From contig NZ_CP050145.1 in assembly GCF_016767715.1 (NCBI RefSeq), forward strand, positions 4,588,001 to 4,652,000: DNA of 64,000 bases. The letters run 5' to 3'. The translations under genes and the position numbers were made by a program. The stretch comes from Mycobacteroides chelonae (GTDB taxonomy: Bacteria; Actinomycetota; Actinomycetes; Mycobacteriales; Mycobacteriaceae). Below, in pieces: positions 24,801 to 33,585 of this stretch (position 1 is the stretch's first letter; each line of letters opens with the position of its first letter). The notes beneath the pieces were generated by a model. The model saw nothing but the letters and a program-made list of their open reading frames with translations. It had not been told where the DNA came from and searched no databases.

Positions 24801-26119
24801 AGAACTCGGTACTTCGCGAGCACCTCCCCTCTCTGGTGATCAAACTTCCCAAACCCGTCGCCGTCGGTGGTATTCGATTGCGCCCCAGTAGCACCGAGGT
24901 CCCCGCACACCCCAAGCAGGTAGCGATCGATCTCGGGGATGGTCCGCAGGTGCGTTCCGTCGATCCCAAGGCCGACACCTCCACGCTGTCTCTGCATCCG
25001 CGCGTCACCGACACCATCACCGTCACGGTGATGAACTGGACCGACATCATCGACCGGACCGCGCTCGGAACCGATCAGAACAAGCCACCCGGTATTGCCG
25101 AGCTCGTCGCACTGGACACCAGCGGCCGGCCGGTCGCACCGGCCGACGCAAACACCAACGACAACCGTGTGATCAAAATCGGATGCGCTGATGGGCCGGT
25201 GCTGGCTCTTGCCGGGCGCTTCATCCCCATGTCCATCACCACCACAGTGCGGAAACTATTGGACGGCAGTGCCATCCAGGCCACACCGTGCGATACGACA
25301 CCCATCGAAACGGGCGCGGGGCCTCAGGACGTCACCGTCAACCCACGCCAGCAGTTCATCGTCGACGGTGTCCAGCTCACCGCACCGGGCACAACACCGT
25401 CCGCCGCCACCGTGACAGCGGCAGTCAAGGGCAGATGGGACGCGGCACAACGCGAGGTCTCCGCGGATCCGGCCCCGCAGGACCGGGTGCTCGTGGTCCC
25501 CGAAAGCATCAACCCCGGGTGGACTGCCCGCGACGGGCAAGGACACGCGCTCAAGCCGATACGGGTGAACGGGTGGCAGCAGGGCTGGATGCTTCCGGCC
25601 GGCGTCGGCGGCACCATCACGCTGACCTTCGGCCTCGACACCTGGTACCGAACGGGACTCTTCGGCGGACTGGCGCTGCTTCCCGTCCTTGCGCTGCTTG
25701 CCCTCATCCCGGTGCGGCGAAGAACCACACTGCCCCAGGTGATCCCCTGGGGCTCCGGCCCGGTCACCGGTGTCGCGGTGCTGGCCGCCCTCACCGCCAT
25801 CAGTGGCATCACCGGAGCCGTGGTGGGCCTGGCCGCACTGGCGTTCAAGGTAGGAACACGCTGGCCGCTCCGCGCGCTCACGGCAGCAGGCGCATATATA
25901 TCGGGCGGCTCGCTTCTGCTGGCCGGGGCGGCTCTCTCACGACATCCGTGGCGATCGGTGGGCGGCTACACCGGCCACTCGTGGTGGATTCAGTTATTGG
26001 CGCTGATCTCGGTGGCCACCGTGGCCTTCGCCGCGGTGCGGCTCCCTGCCCGAAAACCAGCGCGCCGGTTCTGGAAGCGTCGTAATGCTTCACGTGACGG
26101 TGATTCCACCAGCGCGTAA
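21875..26119 (+). CDS. aftD: Arabinofuranosyltransferase AftD
   Basis: 1414 residues from a GTG. The N-terminus holds the GT-C membrane domain: a first membrane helix, then the periplasmic SPDTKLDLAINP loop with Asp37 and Asp41, then many membrane helices to about residue 430. The large periplasmic part contains discoidin-like carbohydrate-binding modules (VIDRDNATSWVSSSLEAALG and AATDGDPGTAWTAPQ), and a few membrane helices close the C-terminus. AftD transfers arabinofuranose from decaprenyl phosphate onto arabinogalactan and lipoarabinomannan and is essential in mycobacteria. The last 130 bases overlap the convergent acyltransferase gene. Confidence 0.95.
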   Translation: MTHRLDSSPLSRRWLAVASVLALLLTFAQSPGQISPDTKLDLAINPLRFAARALNLWSSDLPFGQAQNQAYGYLFPHGAFFSMGHLLGVPAWVTQRLWWALLIVAGFWGVIRVAEALGIGTRGSRLIAATAFALSPRVLTTLGAISSETLPMMLAPWVLLPVILVFQGRMPPRRAAALSAVAVALMGAVNAVATALACGVAFIWWLAHRPNRTWWRFTAWWIPCLALATTWWIAALLIFGKISPRFLDFIESSGVTTQWTSLTEVLRGTDSWTPFVAPTATAGSSLVTQSAMVIATAMIAAAGMAGLAMRGMPARGRLVAILLVGLVLLTAGYTGALGSPVGQQIQFFLDDSGTPLRNVHKLEPLIRLPLILGLAHALSRIPLPASVPVREWLAALARPERNRAVALGIAVFVALAASTSLAWTGRLVPRGGFDAIPGYWQDTAHWLADHDDGGRALVVPGAPFAIQTWGLTRDEPLQALGQTPWGVRDSIPLTPPETIRAIDSVQQLFAAGRPSDGLADTLEQQGISHLVVRNDLDPDTSRSARPILVHHTIEGSPGLTKVAQFGDPVGAGTVEGFVADSDLRPKYPAVEIYAVGRQKAYGEPYFTGIDSMPRVAGGPEALLRLGERRRQLNQPPLGPSLLATDAAQAGLRPGPAMVTDTPLARETDYGRVDDHSSAIRAPGDKRRTFNRVPDYPATGVPLVNGSWTGGTITASSSASDSTALPNVAPGTSTAAVIDRDNATSWVSSSLEAALGQWIRVDLDRPITNAILTVTPSATALGAQVRRLEVETDNGTTSVRFDEPGKPLDIALRPGETNWIKVTATGTEDGTSGVQFGITELSLTQYDAAGYAHSVDLRHSAIIPAPPAGAAVLGWDLGSPLEGRPGCMPSPERLRCAGTLSLSPEEPGTFIRTLTVPQPVSLTPSLWVRARSGPQLRDLITQPGTTTASGSADLIDLRGSSYAATDGDPGTAWTAPQNSVLREHLPSLVIKLPKPVAVGGIRLRPSSTEVPAHPKQVAIDLGDGPQVRSVDPKADTSTLSLHPRVTDTITVTVMNWTDIIDRTALGTDQNKPPGIAELVALDTSGRPVAPADANTNDNRVIKIGCADGPVLALAGRFIPMSITTTVRKLLDGSAIQATPCDTTPIETGAGPQDVTVNPRQQFIVDGVQLTAPGTTPSAATVTAAVKGRWDAAQREVSADPAPQDRVLVVPESINPGWTARDGQGHALKPIRVNGWQQGWMLPAGVGGTITLTFGLDTWYRTGLFGGLALLPVLALLALIPVRRRTTLPQVIPWGSGPVTGVAVLAALTAISGITGAVVGLAALAFKVGTRWPLRALTAAGAYISGGSLLLAGAALSRHPWRSVGGYTGHSWWIQLLALISVATVAFAAVRLPARKPARRFWKRRNASRDGDSTSA

Positions 26120-27180
26120 CTGACGGCGGCCATCGCGAAGCCAAAGATCAACGTCAGAATCAGCACCAGTGGGAAGTGACCGCTGAACGGAAAACGACCG
26201 ATCACGGTGAAAACCATGTTCAGCGCCGCCAGATGCCAGATGAACAGGCCATAGGACCACCGCCCGAGTGTCACCATCAGGGGGCTGCCCAGTACCCGGT
26301 GCGGCGTGCCCGGGGTGTCCAGTGTCAACGGCAGCAGCAGCGCCCAGGCCAGCGTCGCCCCCATCGCGATCTTGACGGCGTACTGATGCGGTGGTGCCTG
26401 CGTCAGGCCCTCCGGGCCGGCCAAGGGGGACGCGGCCACCGCGAACGCGACGAGGGCCACCAGGGCAAGCAGCACCCGTTGGCGCGCCAGGCGCAGCGTC
26501 CAGCCGGGTGGGGCGGCGCTCCACTCCGCCAGCAGCATGCCCGCCACGAACCATGAGAAGAAGGCCGGTGGCCATGTCAACGGATTGATGCCGACACCGG
26601 TGTGAAAGGGGATGAACGCCCACCCGAAACTGGCGGCTCCGGCCATCACCAGTACCGGTGCACGCCAGCGCAGCGGTACCCGCCGCATGATGAGCGCGAT
26701 GGCGGGCAGCGCGATGTAGAACGCGACCTCCACGGCCAGGCTCCACATCTGTGTCAGACCCGCCGTGAGTGTTAGCGGAACGTACAGCTGTGTGAGCGTC
26801 AGATTGGCGGCCCAGACCACCCAGTTGGCCCCCGCAGCGTCCGGCAGCAGCAACAGGATGACGAAGACGGCGGCCAGGTAGGCCGGGACGATACGGACGA
26901 ACCGCGACGCGAAGTACCGCCCGGTCGACTGTGGTGCGGGCCCATCGTGTGCCGCCAGCGCGTGTGGCCGCCACAGCAGAAATCCCGATAGCGCGAAGAA
27001 GACTGCCACTGCCAGGTCAAAGCGGCCCAGAATGCGTCCGTCGACGCCGCCATTGTGGCCGGTTTGAAATGCGGTGTGTGTGACGACGACCCCCATCGCG
27101 GCACAGGCGCGCATGCCCTCCAATGCCGGGACGAAGCCCCGGGCATGGACGGCCGGAGCCGATACGTGCGCTGCTTTCAC
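25990..27180 (-). CDS. Acyltransferase family 3 membrane protein (Rv0228-like)
   Basis: 396 residues with about ten membrane helices. The family signature starts with VPALEGMRACAAMGVVVTHT (His in the first helix) and FFALSGFLLWRP. Such proteins move acyl groups onto extracytoplasmic sugars or lipids. The 3' end overlaps aftD by 130 bases on the opposite strand, within its soluble C-terminal tail (from about AALRRFQNRRAG). The neighbourhood (AftD, DUF3068, GT-C protein) suggests a role in modifying cell-wall polysaccharide or glycolipid. Confidence 0.9.
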   Translation of the reverse strand: MKAAHVSAPAVHARGFVPALEGMRACAAMGVVVTHTAFQTGHNGGVDGRILGRFDLAVAVFFALSGFLLWRPHALAAHDGPAPQSTGRYFASRFVRIVPAYLAAVFVILLLLPDAAGANWVVWAANLTLTQLYVPLTLTAGLTQMWSLAVEVAFYIALPAIALIMRRVPLRWRAPVLVMAGAASFGWAFIPFHTGVGINPLTWPPAFFSWFVAGMLLAEWSAAPPGWTLRLARQRVLLALVALVAFAVAASPLAGPEGLTQAPPHQYAVKIAMGATLAWALLLPLTLDTPGTPHRVLGSPLMVTLGRWSYGLFIWHLAALNMVFTVIGRFPFSGHFPLVLILTLIFGFAMAAVSYALVESPSREALRRFQNRRAGFRAGSRTAAKATVATEISANN

Positions 27181-27372
27181 TCCGCCGAGGGTACGGTTCT
27201 AAGTCGATCCGGCGGCGTTTGACCAGAACGAGACCGGTGAATCCGTAACATCGCCGAATGACCACCTGATGGCAGCGGCTGTTAGGGTCAGACAGATTTG
27301 CCCTGGGCATGCAGTGTCATCCGGCCACCGCCGGGACCAGGGTTACCGCACGTTAAGGAGGGTTCGGCGACT

Positions 27373-28554
27373 GTGAACCGCGGGGTCATGATGCGTATCG
27401 CAGCGTGCGGACTGCTGGGGCTCGGCTCGGCTCTTATCATCGCCGCGCTGTTGCTCAGCACGTACACCAGCAACCGGCTTGCGAAGATTCCGCTCGACTG
27501 GGACGCCACTTTGGTGAGTGAGGGCAAGGGCCGCGCCCTGGACCCGGCGTCGCTGTCCGGACAGAAGTTCATCGCCGACCCAGACAAGCCGCTAGTACTG
27601 CAGGAGCAGATCAGCACGGTCAGCCCCGCCGATGCCACCAAGGTCGGCCTGCAGGCGGGCATCACCCTGCGACGGACCGACAAGCAGGGCGACGCCGGAT
27701 TGATTCTGGCCACCGTCGACACCGTCACCGTCGATCGTCACTCCGCCGAGGCCATCTCCAGCGATGACAACCCCGGCGGCAGCGTGCAGAAGCCGCGCGC
27801 CATCGAGGACGAGACGCCCCCGACGACGATCGCTCTCAAGCACGAAGGGTTGAGCTACCGGTTCCCCTTCGACACCGAGAAGAAGACCTACCAGTACTTC
27901 GACGTGGTCGCCCAGCGCGCCTTCGATGCCAACTACACCGGCGAAGAAGATGTCAACGGGCTCACCGCCTACCACTTCACCCAGAATGTCGGCTACGACG
28001 CCAACGGCAAGCTGGTGGAGCCCGTCTCTTACCCCTCGCTGTACGACAAGGACGAGGACTCGAAGGTGACGGCGCGCGCCGTGCAGTGGGGTGTGGAGGC
28101 CGAGCGCGAGGACGAAGAGATCACCATGACCCGTTACTACGCGGCACAGCGCGAGTTCTGGGTCGACCCGGTCAGCGGCATCATCGTCAAGAGCAAAGAG
28201 CATGCGCTGCACTACTACTCGCGTGACGCGCTCAAGCCCGAGGTTCCGATGGTCGACTACACCGTGCAGTCGAACGACGAAACCGTCGAGAAGCAGGTGA
28301 AGGCGGCCCGCGATACCCGCGACAGCCTTTCCATCTGGTCGAACATCCTGCCCATCACGTTTGCGGCCCTGGGTGTCGTGGCCCTCGTCGGCGGCGGCCT
28401 GCTGGGCTCGTTCAGCCTGCGGGCCGAGTCCGCACTGATCGATCCCGGTCTGGACACGGTGGATCACGGCTTCTTCGGCCGCCGGAGCCCGGAGAAACCC
28501 TCCGCCAGCGAGGCCGATACCGACAAGTTCCCGTCGCCTCGAAACCACCTCTAG
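27373..28554 (+). CDS. DUF3068 (PorA-type) membrane-anchored protein (Rv0227c-like)
   Basis: 393 residues from a GTG preceded by AAGGAGG; the longer frame starting at 27298 crosses this site. One N-terminal membrane segment (ACGLLGLGSALIIAALLLST), a large extracytoplasmic domain (FVDP-type strands, AYHFTQNVGYDANG), and a second segment near the C-terminus (ILPITFAALGVVALVGGGLL), then a cytoplasmic tail. The family is conserved and often essential in mycolate-containing bacteria, with no defined reaction. Its stop is 10 bases before the next gene, which should be co-transcribed. Confidence 0.88.
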   Translation: MNRGVMMRIAACGLLGLGSALIIAALLLSTYTSNRLAKIPLDWDATLVSEGKGRALDPASLSGQKFIADPDKPLVLQEQISTVSPADATKVGLQAGITLRRTDKQGDAGLILATVDTVTVDRHSAEAISSDDNPGGSVQKPRAIEDETPPTTIALKHEGLSYRFPFDTEKKTYQYFDVVAQRAFDANYTGEEDVNGLTAYHFTQNVGYDANGKLVEPVSYPSLYDKDEDSKVTARAVQWGVEAEREDEEITMTRYYAAQREFWVDPVSGIIVKSKEHALHYYSRDALKPEVPMVDYTVQSNDETVEKQVKAARDTRDSLSIWSNILPITFAALGVVALVGGGLLGSFSLRAESALIDPGLDTVDHGFFGRRSPEKPSASEADTDKFPSPRNHL

Positions 28555-28564
28555 CCAGGACGTC

Positions 28565-30247
28565 TTGCGCCGCACAGGCCTTATTGCGCCGCTGTACGCA
28601 TTTGGCTTGGCGGCGGCGATTATCGCGCCACTTGCCGCGCCCGGCTATCTGCTGATCCGCGACGCCGTCTCGACCCCGCGCTCGTACCTGACCGACGCAG
28701 CCCTGGGGGTCGGTGAAGCAGCTCCGCGCGCCGTCCCGCAGGACTTCTTCATCGCCCTCGTGACAACGCTTGTCGACGGCGGAATTCTCGTCAAGATGCT
28801 TCTCGCAGTGGGTTTATGGCTTGCCGGCTGGGGGGCGGCGCGCCTGGTCGGCCACCTGGTTCCCACTGCTGGGAGTCCCGGCGAGCTGGTAGCGGTCACC
28901 ATCGCAATCTGGAATCCCTATGTGGCCGAACGACTTCTGCAAGGACACTGGAGCCTGCTGGTCGGCTATGGGTGCCTGCCGTGGGTTGCGCTGACGGCAA
29001 TCCGGCTGCGAACGGCATCCGGTATCGACACCTGGTGCACGCTGGCATTCTGGATCGCCTTGGCCGGATTGACGCCCACCGGAACGGTGCTCGCGCTGAT
29101 CGTCGGGCTTGCGGCGGTGCCGGGCCTACGGTCACGGCTAGGCGTATTGACGATCTCGCTACTGGCCGCGATGCCGTGGCTGGTGGCCTCGGGGCTGGGA
29201 ACCGCCATACCTGCCGGGGACGAGGCGGGGGTCCATGCCTTCGCGGCGCGCGCCGAGCCCGGGTTGGGCACGCTCGGAAGCCTGGCCTCACTGGGCGGTA
29301 TGTGGAACGCGTCCGCGGTGCCTGCCTCACGCACGACACTGTTCGCGTTGGCCTTCTCGGCGGTGCTCCTGGCCGTGGTGGCCGTGGGCGCAGTGGTGCT
29401 GTGGCGCGCCCGGGCAGCGCTCGGGTTGCTCGGCATAGCCGTTGCGGCCGTGGTCATTCCGGCACTACTGGCAACGGGCCCGGGGTTGACGCTGACCACC
29501 TGGCTCATCACCGAAGTACCGGGGCTGGGCATTCTGCGTGACGGCCAGAAATGGGTGGCATTGGCGGTGCCGGGGTACGCGGTGGCCGGCGCAGCGGCCG
29601 TCACCGTGCTGCGTGAACGTTCCTCACAACTTGTGGCTTCCGGGCTAGCTTGCGCAGCACTGATATTCACACTTCCCGACCTGGCGTGGGGGGTGGGTGG
29701 CCGCGTCGAATCGGTGACCTATCCGGCCGGATGGGCTGCCGTCGCGGCCAGCATCAACGCCGAACCGCATCCGGTGGCGGTGCTGCCCGCGGAAACCGTG
29801 CGGCAGTTCCCCTGGAGCCCCTCATCGATCCCGGTACTGGATCCATTCCCGCGCTGGATCCGCGGTGACACGGTGAGCAGTGGGGATCTACGCGTCGATG
29901 GGCGCGACGTACGCGGGGACGGCACCCGGGGACGCCATGTCGCCGAGCTGCTACGCACGGGAGCCGCACCGCGCGAGCTCGCGGCGGAGGGCATCGGCTG
30001 GGTGGTAGTGCAGTCGAAAACCCCTGGTGAACAAGGGGTTTCGTTAGCAACACTGATGCAGCTCGAGCCCGTCTACCGCGATGGCGACATCGCGCTTTAT
30101 CGCGTACCCGGGCCGTGGGCACCCATCGGAGCTTCGCCGGGCCGGCGCGTCACCGTTATCGCGGCGCACCTGATGTGGATAGCGCTCCTGGCGGCAGGCT
30201 GCGCCCCCGCGATCAGTTGGCTGCGTGGGCGACGGCACGCGCCGTGA
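28565..30247 (+). CDS. GT-C-like multipass membrane protein (Rv0226c-like)
   Basis: 560 residues from a TTG with AGGA upstream. About twelve membrane helices followed by a soluble extracytoplasmic region (from VESVTYPAGWAAVAASINAE) and a last helix. The arrangement resembles GT-C glycosyltransferases that use polyprenyl-phosphate sugars, but no clear catalytic acidic motif was identified. Coupled to the DUF3068 gene; conserved neighbourhood with a glycosyltransferase and a methyltransferase suggests envelope glycan or glycolipid work. Convergent with the glycosyltransferase with no gap. Confidence 0.8.
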   Translation: MRRTGLIAPLYAFGLAAAIIAPLAAPGYLLIRDAVSTPRSYLTDAALGVGEAAPRAVPQDFFIALVTTLVDGGILVKMLLAVGLWLAGWGAARLVGHLVPTAGSPGELVAVTIAIWNPYVAERLLQGHWSLLVGYGCLPWVALTAIRLRTASGIDTWCTLAFWIALAGLTPTGTVLALIVGLAAVPGLRSRLGVLTISLLAAMPWLVASGLGTAIPAGDEAGVHAFAARAEPGLGTLGSLASLGGMWNASAVPASRTTLFALAFSAVLLAVVAVGAVVLWRARAALGLLGIAVAAVVIPALLATGPGLTLTTWLITEVPGLGILRDGQKWVALAVPGYAVAGAAAVTVLRERSSQLVASGLACAALIFTLPDLAWGVGGRVESVTYPAGWAAVAASINAEPHPVAVLPAETVRQFPWSPSSIPVLDPFPRWIRGDTVSSGDLRVDGRDVRGDGTRGRHVAELLRTGAAPRELAAEGIGWVVVQSKTPGEQGVSLATLMQLEPVYRDGDIALYRVPGPWAPIGASPGRRVTVIAAHLMWIALLAAGCAPAISWLRGRRHAP

Positions 30248-31480
30248 TCAAGCGGGGATTTCGACCTGCGGAGTCACTATCGGCTCGTCACCGATGATCC
30301 CCGAGACCGGCACGCCGAGAATCGCCGCCTTGAGCACCGTCCACACACCGGATGCGCTGCGCTGCCACGACAGATCGGCGCAGCGAGCTCGCGCTGCCTC
30401 GCCCATTCGGTAGCGAAGCTTGTTATCCGCCAACAGAGTGGCGGTATGCCGGACAAACTCATCCTGATCGCGCGCCAGCAGGCCGGTGATGCCGTCGGTA
30501 ACCGAATCGGTGAGCCCACCGGAGGAGCGGTAGCCGATCGTCGGCACGCCGTGCTGCGCGGCCTCGGTGACCGCCAGGCCCCAGCCCTCCTTGCGTGACG
30601 GCATCAGGTGCACCCAGGCGCGTTGCAGTACCCGATGCTTGGCCGCCTCGCCGAGGTAGCCGTGGAATGTCACCGACTCGGAAATCCCTAGCCGGGCGGC
30701 ATGTTCCACCAACGGATCCATCCACCAGCCATCCCCGACGACATCGAGGTGCACATCGGACACGTGATCGCGCAGCAGCGCAAGTGTGGTCAGCGCATGC
30801 TCGATCTGCTTATGCGGCACCAGACGCGAGAGCACCACGACCCGTGGCGTTTCACTGCGGACGCCGTCCAGCGCGCCGATTGCCGGCAAGCCCGGAATCT
30901 CATCGATACCGTTGCGTACCACCGCAATCCGCCCAGGCGCTACACCCAGCGACACCAGGTCCGATGCGGACGGTTGCGAGACCGTCAAGTATTGGTTGCG
31001 CCGATGCATCCGCGGAGACAACCGCGATTCCAGCCACCAGCCCAGCCTGCCGATGAGCTGCCCGGCGACGGGCCACTGCTCACGGTGGCAATGATGCACG
31101 AGTACCACAACGGGTGCACTGACCACAGTGCTTGCGAAAAAGGGGATGCCATTCTGGGTGTCGATGACGACATCGGGCCTCACATCGCGCAATGCCCCCA
31201 GGCCTATGCGGCTGGCCAGCAGCGACAGCAGTGCGCGCGGATATACGGTGAAGCGCCCGCCACCGCGCGAGATGTGCACTCCGTTGGCCACCTCGCGACG
31301 GGGGGCGCCCGGGTAGGCGGCGCATCGCAGCGTCACCTTCACGCCGGATGCAGCCAGTTCGGCACCGATGCGCTGTAGGTAGGTTTCGCTGCCGCCACCC
31401 TGCGGATGGCCGGTATCGCGCCAACACAACATGAGGACCTCCCGCGGGAGGCCCTGCTGATCTGACACTTCGCTGAACAC
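30248..31480 (-). CDS. Family 4-type glycosyltransferase (Rv0225-like)
   Basis: 410 residues from a GTG at MFSEVSDQQGLPREVLMLCW; a longer frame from 31546 exists but would leave only 15 bases to the divergent methyltransferase. Features of a GT-B retaining enzyme: N-terminal WRDTGHPQGGGSETYLQRIG, central VVVLSRLVPHKQIEHAL, and the nucleotide-sugar ExxxxxxxE motif EGWGLAVTE. Sugar donor and acceptor are unknown. The conserved placement with a methyltransferase, GT-C protein and DUF3068 suggests a shared cell-envelope glycan pathway. Confidence 0.9.
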   Translation of the reverse strand: MFSEVSDQQGLPREVLMLCWRDTGHPQGGGSETYLQRIGAELAASGVKVTLRCAAYPGAPRREVANGVHISRGGGRFTVYPRALLSLLASRIGLGALRDVRPDVVIDTQNGIPFFASTVVSAPVVVLVHHCHREQWPVAGQLIGRLGWWLESRLSPRMHRRNQYLTVSQPSASDLVSLGVAPGRIAVVRNGIDEIPGLPAIGALDGVRSETPRVVVLSRLVPHKQIEHALTTLALLRDHVSDVHLDVVGDGWWMDPLVEHAARLGISESVTFHGYLGEAAKHRVLQRAWVHLMPSRKEGWGLAVTEAAQHGVPTIGYRSSGGLTDSVTDGITGLLARDQDEFVRHTATLLADNKLRYRMGEAARARCADLSWQRSASGVWTVLKAAILGVPVSGIIGDEPIVTPQVEIPA

Positions 31481-31488
31481 CGCTATGC

Positions 31489-31506
31489 ACCCTAGGCCGT
31501 TAGGGT
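31489..31506. promoter_or_regulatory. Palindrome in the glycosyltransferase/methyltransferase divergent promoter
   Basis: ACCCTAGGCCGTTAGGGT has perfect 6-base arms around a 6-base spacer and sits centrally in the short divergent gap, if the glycosyltransferase GTG is at 31480. It may be an operator or a transcript-end dyad. Low confidence. Confidence 0.35.
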
Positions 31507-31561
31507 GGGCCTCCAGAAATTCCGTCTCCCTTAATAAGGAGACCAAGCAGAACGAGAACCC

Positions 31562-32341
31562 GTGCCGGAAATCACCGACCTATTTGCCCAAAGGGCCACT
31601 CTGCGGCGTTCCGCCAGCTTATTGTCCTCTTTCCGCTTTGAGCAGAGTGCGCCGGAGAAGTTTTACGGCACGGTGGCACAGGACACAGTTCACCTGGTCG
31701 CCGACTTGTGGCGACAGGAGATGAACATCGGGCTGCGGGGCCGCACGGTGCTCGATGTCGGGGGCGGACCGGGCTACTTTGCCTCGGCCTTCGCCGACGC
31801 CGGAGCGCGGTACGTCGGCGTCGAACCAGACCCCCGTGAGATGCATGCGGCCCCCGAGGGAACCCCGGGCATCCACGACCCACGAGCGGCCTATCTGCGC
31901 GCGTCCGGCATGGCCCTGCCGATAGCCGACGACAGCGTCGACATCTGCCTGTCCTCGAACGTCGCCGAGCATGTACCGGAGCCCTGGCGGCTCGGCGCGG
32001 AAATGCTGCGAGTCACCCGGCCGGGGGGGCTGGCCGTCTTGTCCTACACCGTCTGGCTCGGTCCGTTCGGTGGTCACGAAATGGGATTGACGCATTACTT
32101 CGGCGGCGCCCGCGCCGCCCGGTGGTACACCCGCAAGCACGGCCATCCGCCCAAGAACAACTACGGGTCGTCACTTTTTCCGGTATCGGTGCGCGATGGT
32201 CTGGAATGGGCCCATGGGACGGGCGCGCTGGTCGCCGCTTTTCCCCGCTACCACCCAAAATGGGCATGGTGGATCACCAAAGTTCCCGCTGTGCGGGAGG
32301 TTCTGGTGAGCAATTTGGTGCTTGTGCTGCGCCCCCACTGA
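31562..32341 (+). CDS. SAM-dependent class I methyltransferase (Rv0224c-like)
   Basis: 259 residues from a GTG. Motif I VLDVGGGPGYFASAFADAG binds S-adenosylmethionine; the acidic motif follows (YVGVEPDP), then VDICLSSNVAEHVPEPWRLG and RVTRPGGLAVLS. The C-terminal part has an aromatic stretch (RYHPKWAWWITKVP) that may contact a lipid substrate. It is divergent from the glycosyltransferase. The family member in M. tuberculosis is in the same envelope cluster; the methyl acceptor is unknown. Confidence 0.88.
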   Translation: MPEITDLFAQRATLRRSASLLSSFRFEQSAPEKFYGTVAQDTVHLVADLWRQEMNIGLRGRTVLDVGGGPGYFASAFADAGARYVGVEPDPREMHAAPEGTPGIHDPRAAYLRASGMALPIADDSVDICLSSNVAEHVPEPWRLGAEMLRVTRPGGLAVLSYTVWLGPFGGHEMGLTHYFGGARAARWYTRKHGHPPKNNYGSSLFPVSVRDGLEWAHGTGALVAAFPRYHPKWAWWITKVPAVREVLVSNLVLVLRPH

Positions 32342-32436
32342 ATCGGAAATTGCAACAGGTTCCACTTCCCCTGACTGCCCGGTAGTGTTGCGTACGTCAC
32401 GCAACGAGGCGGACATGAAACGGAAGTCACGACACC

Positions 32437-33585
32437 TTGACTGAGCAGACAGCGACGCATGAGGACGTTGCACGCCCCGCCGAATCACAGCGGGACCCGG
32501 AGACCTTGCGCGGAGCACTGGCCGATTGGATTTCGGGCCAATTGCCATCCGATGCCGCACTGAGCGTCGATCACGCGGAGCTGCCCAGCGCCAACGGCAT
32601 GTCCAGCGAGACGATTCTGGCCGATGCGCAGTGGACCGAGAACGGTGAGCGGGCCGCCCATCGCCTGGTGATCAGAACGGCGCCGCAGCCCGATTCGAGC
32701 CCCGTATTCCCCACTTATGACATGCGCCGCCAGTTCGACGTGATGGACAAGCTCGGCCAGTACACCAGCGCCGTAGTGCCCCCGGTGCTCTGGTACTGCG
32801 ACGACCCCTCAGTGCTCGGCGGAGAGTTCTTCGTCATGAAGCGCGTCGACGGGGAGGTCCCGCCCGACCGCATGCCCTACACGTTCGGATCCTGGGTGAC
32901 CGAGGCCTCCGACGCCGACCGCCGCAAGATGCAGCGGCTCACCATCGACCAGATCGCCCGGGTTCACTCCGCCCCCGTCGAAGAGTTCGCGTTCCTCAAC
33001 GACGCCCGCGAGGGCGAGACGGGCCTGGATGCCCATGTACGCCGGACCCGGGACCTGTATGAGTGGGTGCGCGGCGACGGCCCCGCCATCCCGCTTATCG
33101 ATCGCGGATTCGAGTGGCTGCGGGCGAATTGGCCGACCGAATCTCTGCGCGCGGCCGACACGGTCAGCTGGGGAGATTCGCGCCCGGGAAACGTCATCTA
33201 TCAAGACTTCGAGCCGGTTGCCCTGCTCGACTGGGAGATGGCCACCATCGGACCGCGCGAGCTCGATTTGGGATGGATCATCTTCCTGCACAGGTTCTTC
33301 CAGGACCTGGCCGAGATCGCCGGCCTGGCTGGGCTGCCCGGATTCTGCCGGCGCGAGGACATCGCCGCCGAGTACGCCGCCCTCACCGGGCACCACGCGA
33401 GCGATCTGGACTTCTACACCACCTATGCGGCGTTGCAACATGCCGTGATCATGGTCCGAATTCAAATGCGCGCCATGGCCTTTGGCATGGCGGAGATGCC
33501 GAATGACCCCGATGACCTGATCCTGCACAGGGTCACCCTGGAGAAAATGCTGGACGGAAAGTACTGGAGCGAGGTTTCCGCGTGA
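32437..33585 (+). CDS. Phosphotransferase (APH/choline-kinase fold) family protein
   Basis: 382 residues from a TTG. Kinase-like fold: catalytic loop SWGDSRPGNVIY (Asp and Asn kept, with Trp before GD where His is frequent) and metal-binding LDWEMATIGPRELDLGW. The N-lobe includes VIRTAPQ with the likely ATP-contacting region. Similar proteins in mycobacteria sit among acyl-CoA or alcohol catabolism genes and phosphorylate small hydroxyl compounds. It overlaps the next gene by 4 bases and heads a same-strand run that ends at 38512. Confidence 0.85.
   Translation: MTEQTATHEDVARPAESQRDPETLRGALADWISGQLPSDAALSVDHAELPSANGMSSETILADAQWTENGERAAHRLVIRTAPQPDSSPVFPTYDMRRQFDVMDKLGQYTSAVVPPVLWYCDDPSVLGGEFFVMKRVDGEVPPDRMPYTFGSWVTEASDADRRKMQRLTIDQIARVHSAPVEEFAFLNDAREGETGLDAHVRRTRDLYEWVRGDGPAIPLIDRGFEWLRANWPTESLRAADTVSWGDSRPGNVIYQDFEPVALLDWEMATIGPRELDLGWIIFLHRFFQDLAEIAGLAGLPGFCRREDIAAEYAALTGHHASDLDFYTTYAALQHAVIMVRIQMRAMAFGMAEMPNDPDDLILHRVTLEKMLDGKYWSEVSA

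Noticed and set aside
32437..33585. Loss of catalytic residue in the APH-like kinase (Trp in place of His before GD)
   Set aside because: The SWGDSRPGN form is common in this mycobacterial subfamily as I remember it, and the catalytic Asp and Asn are intact.
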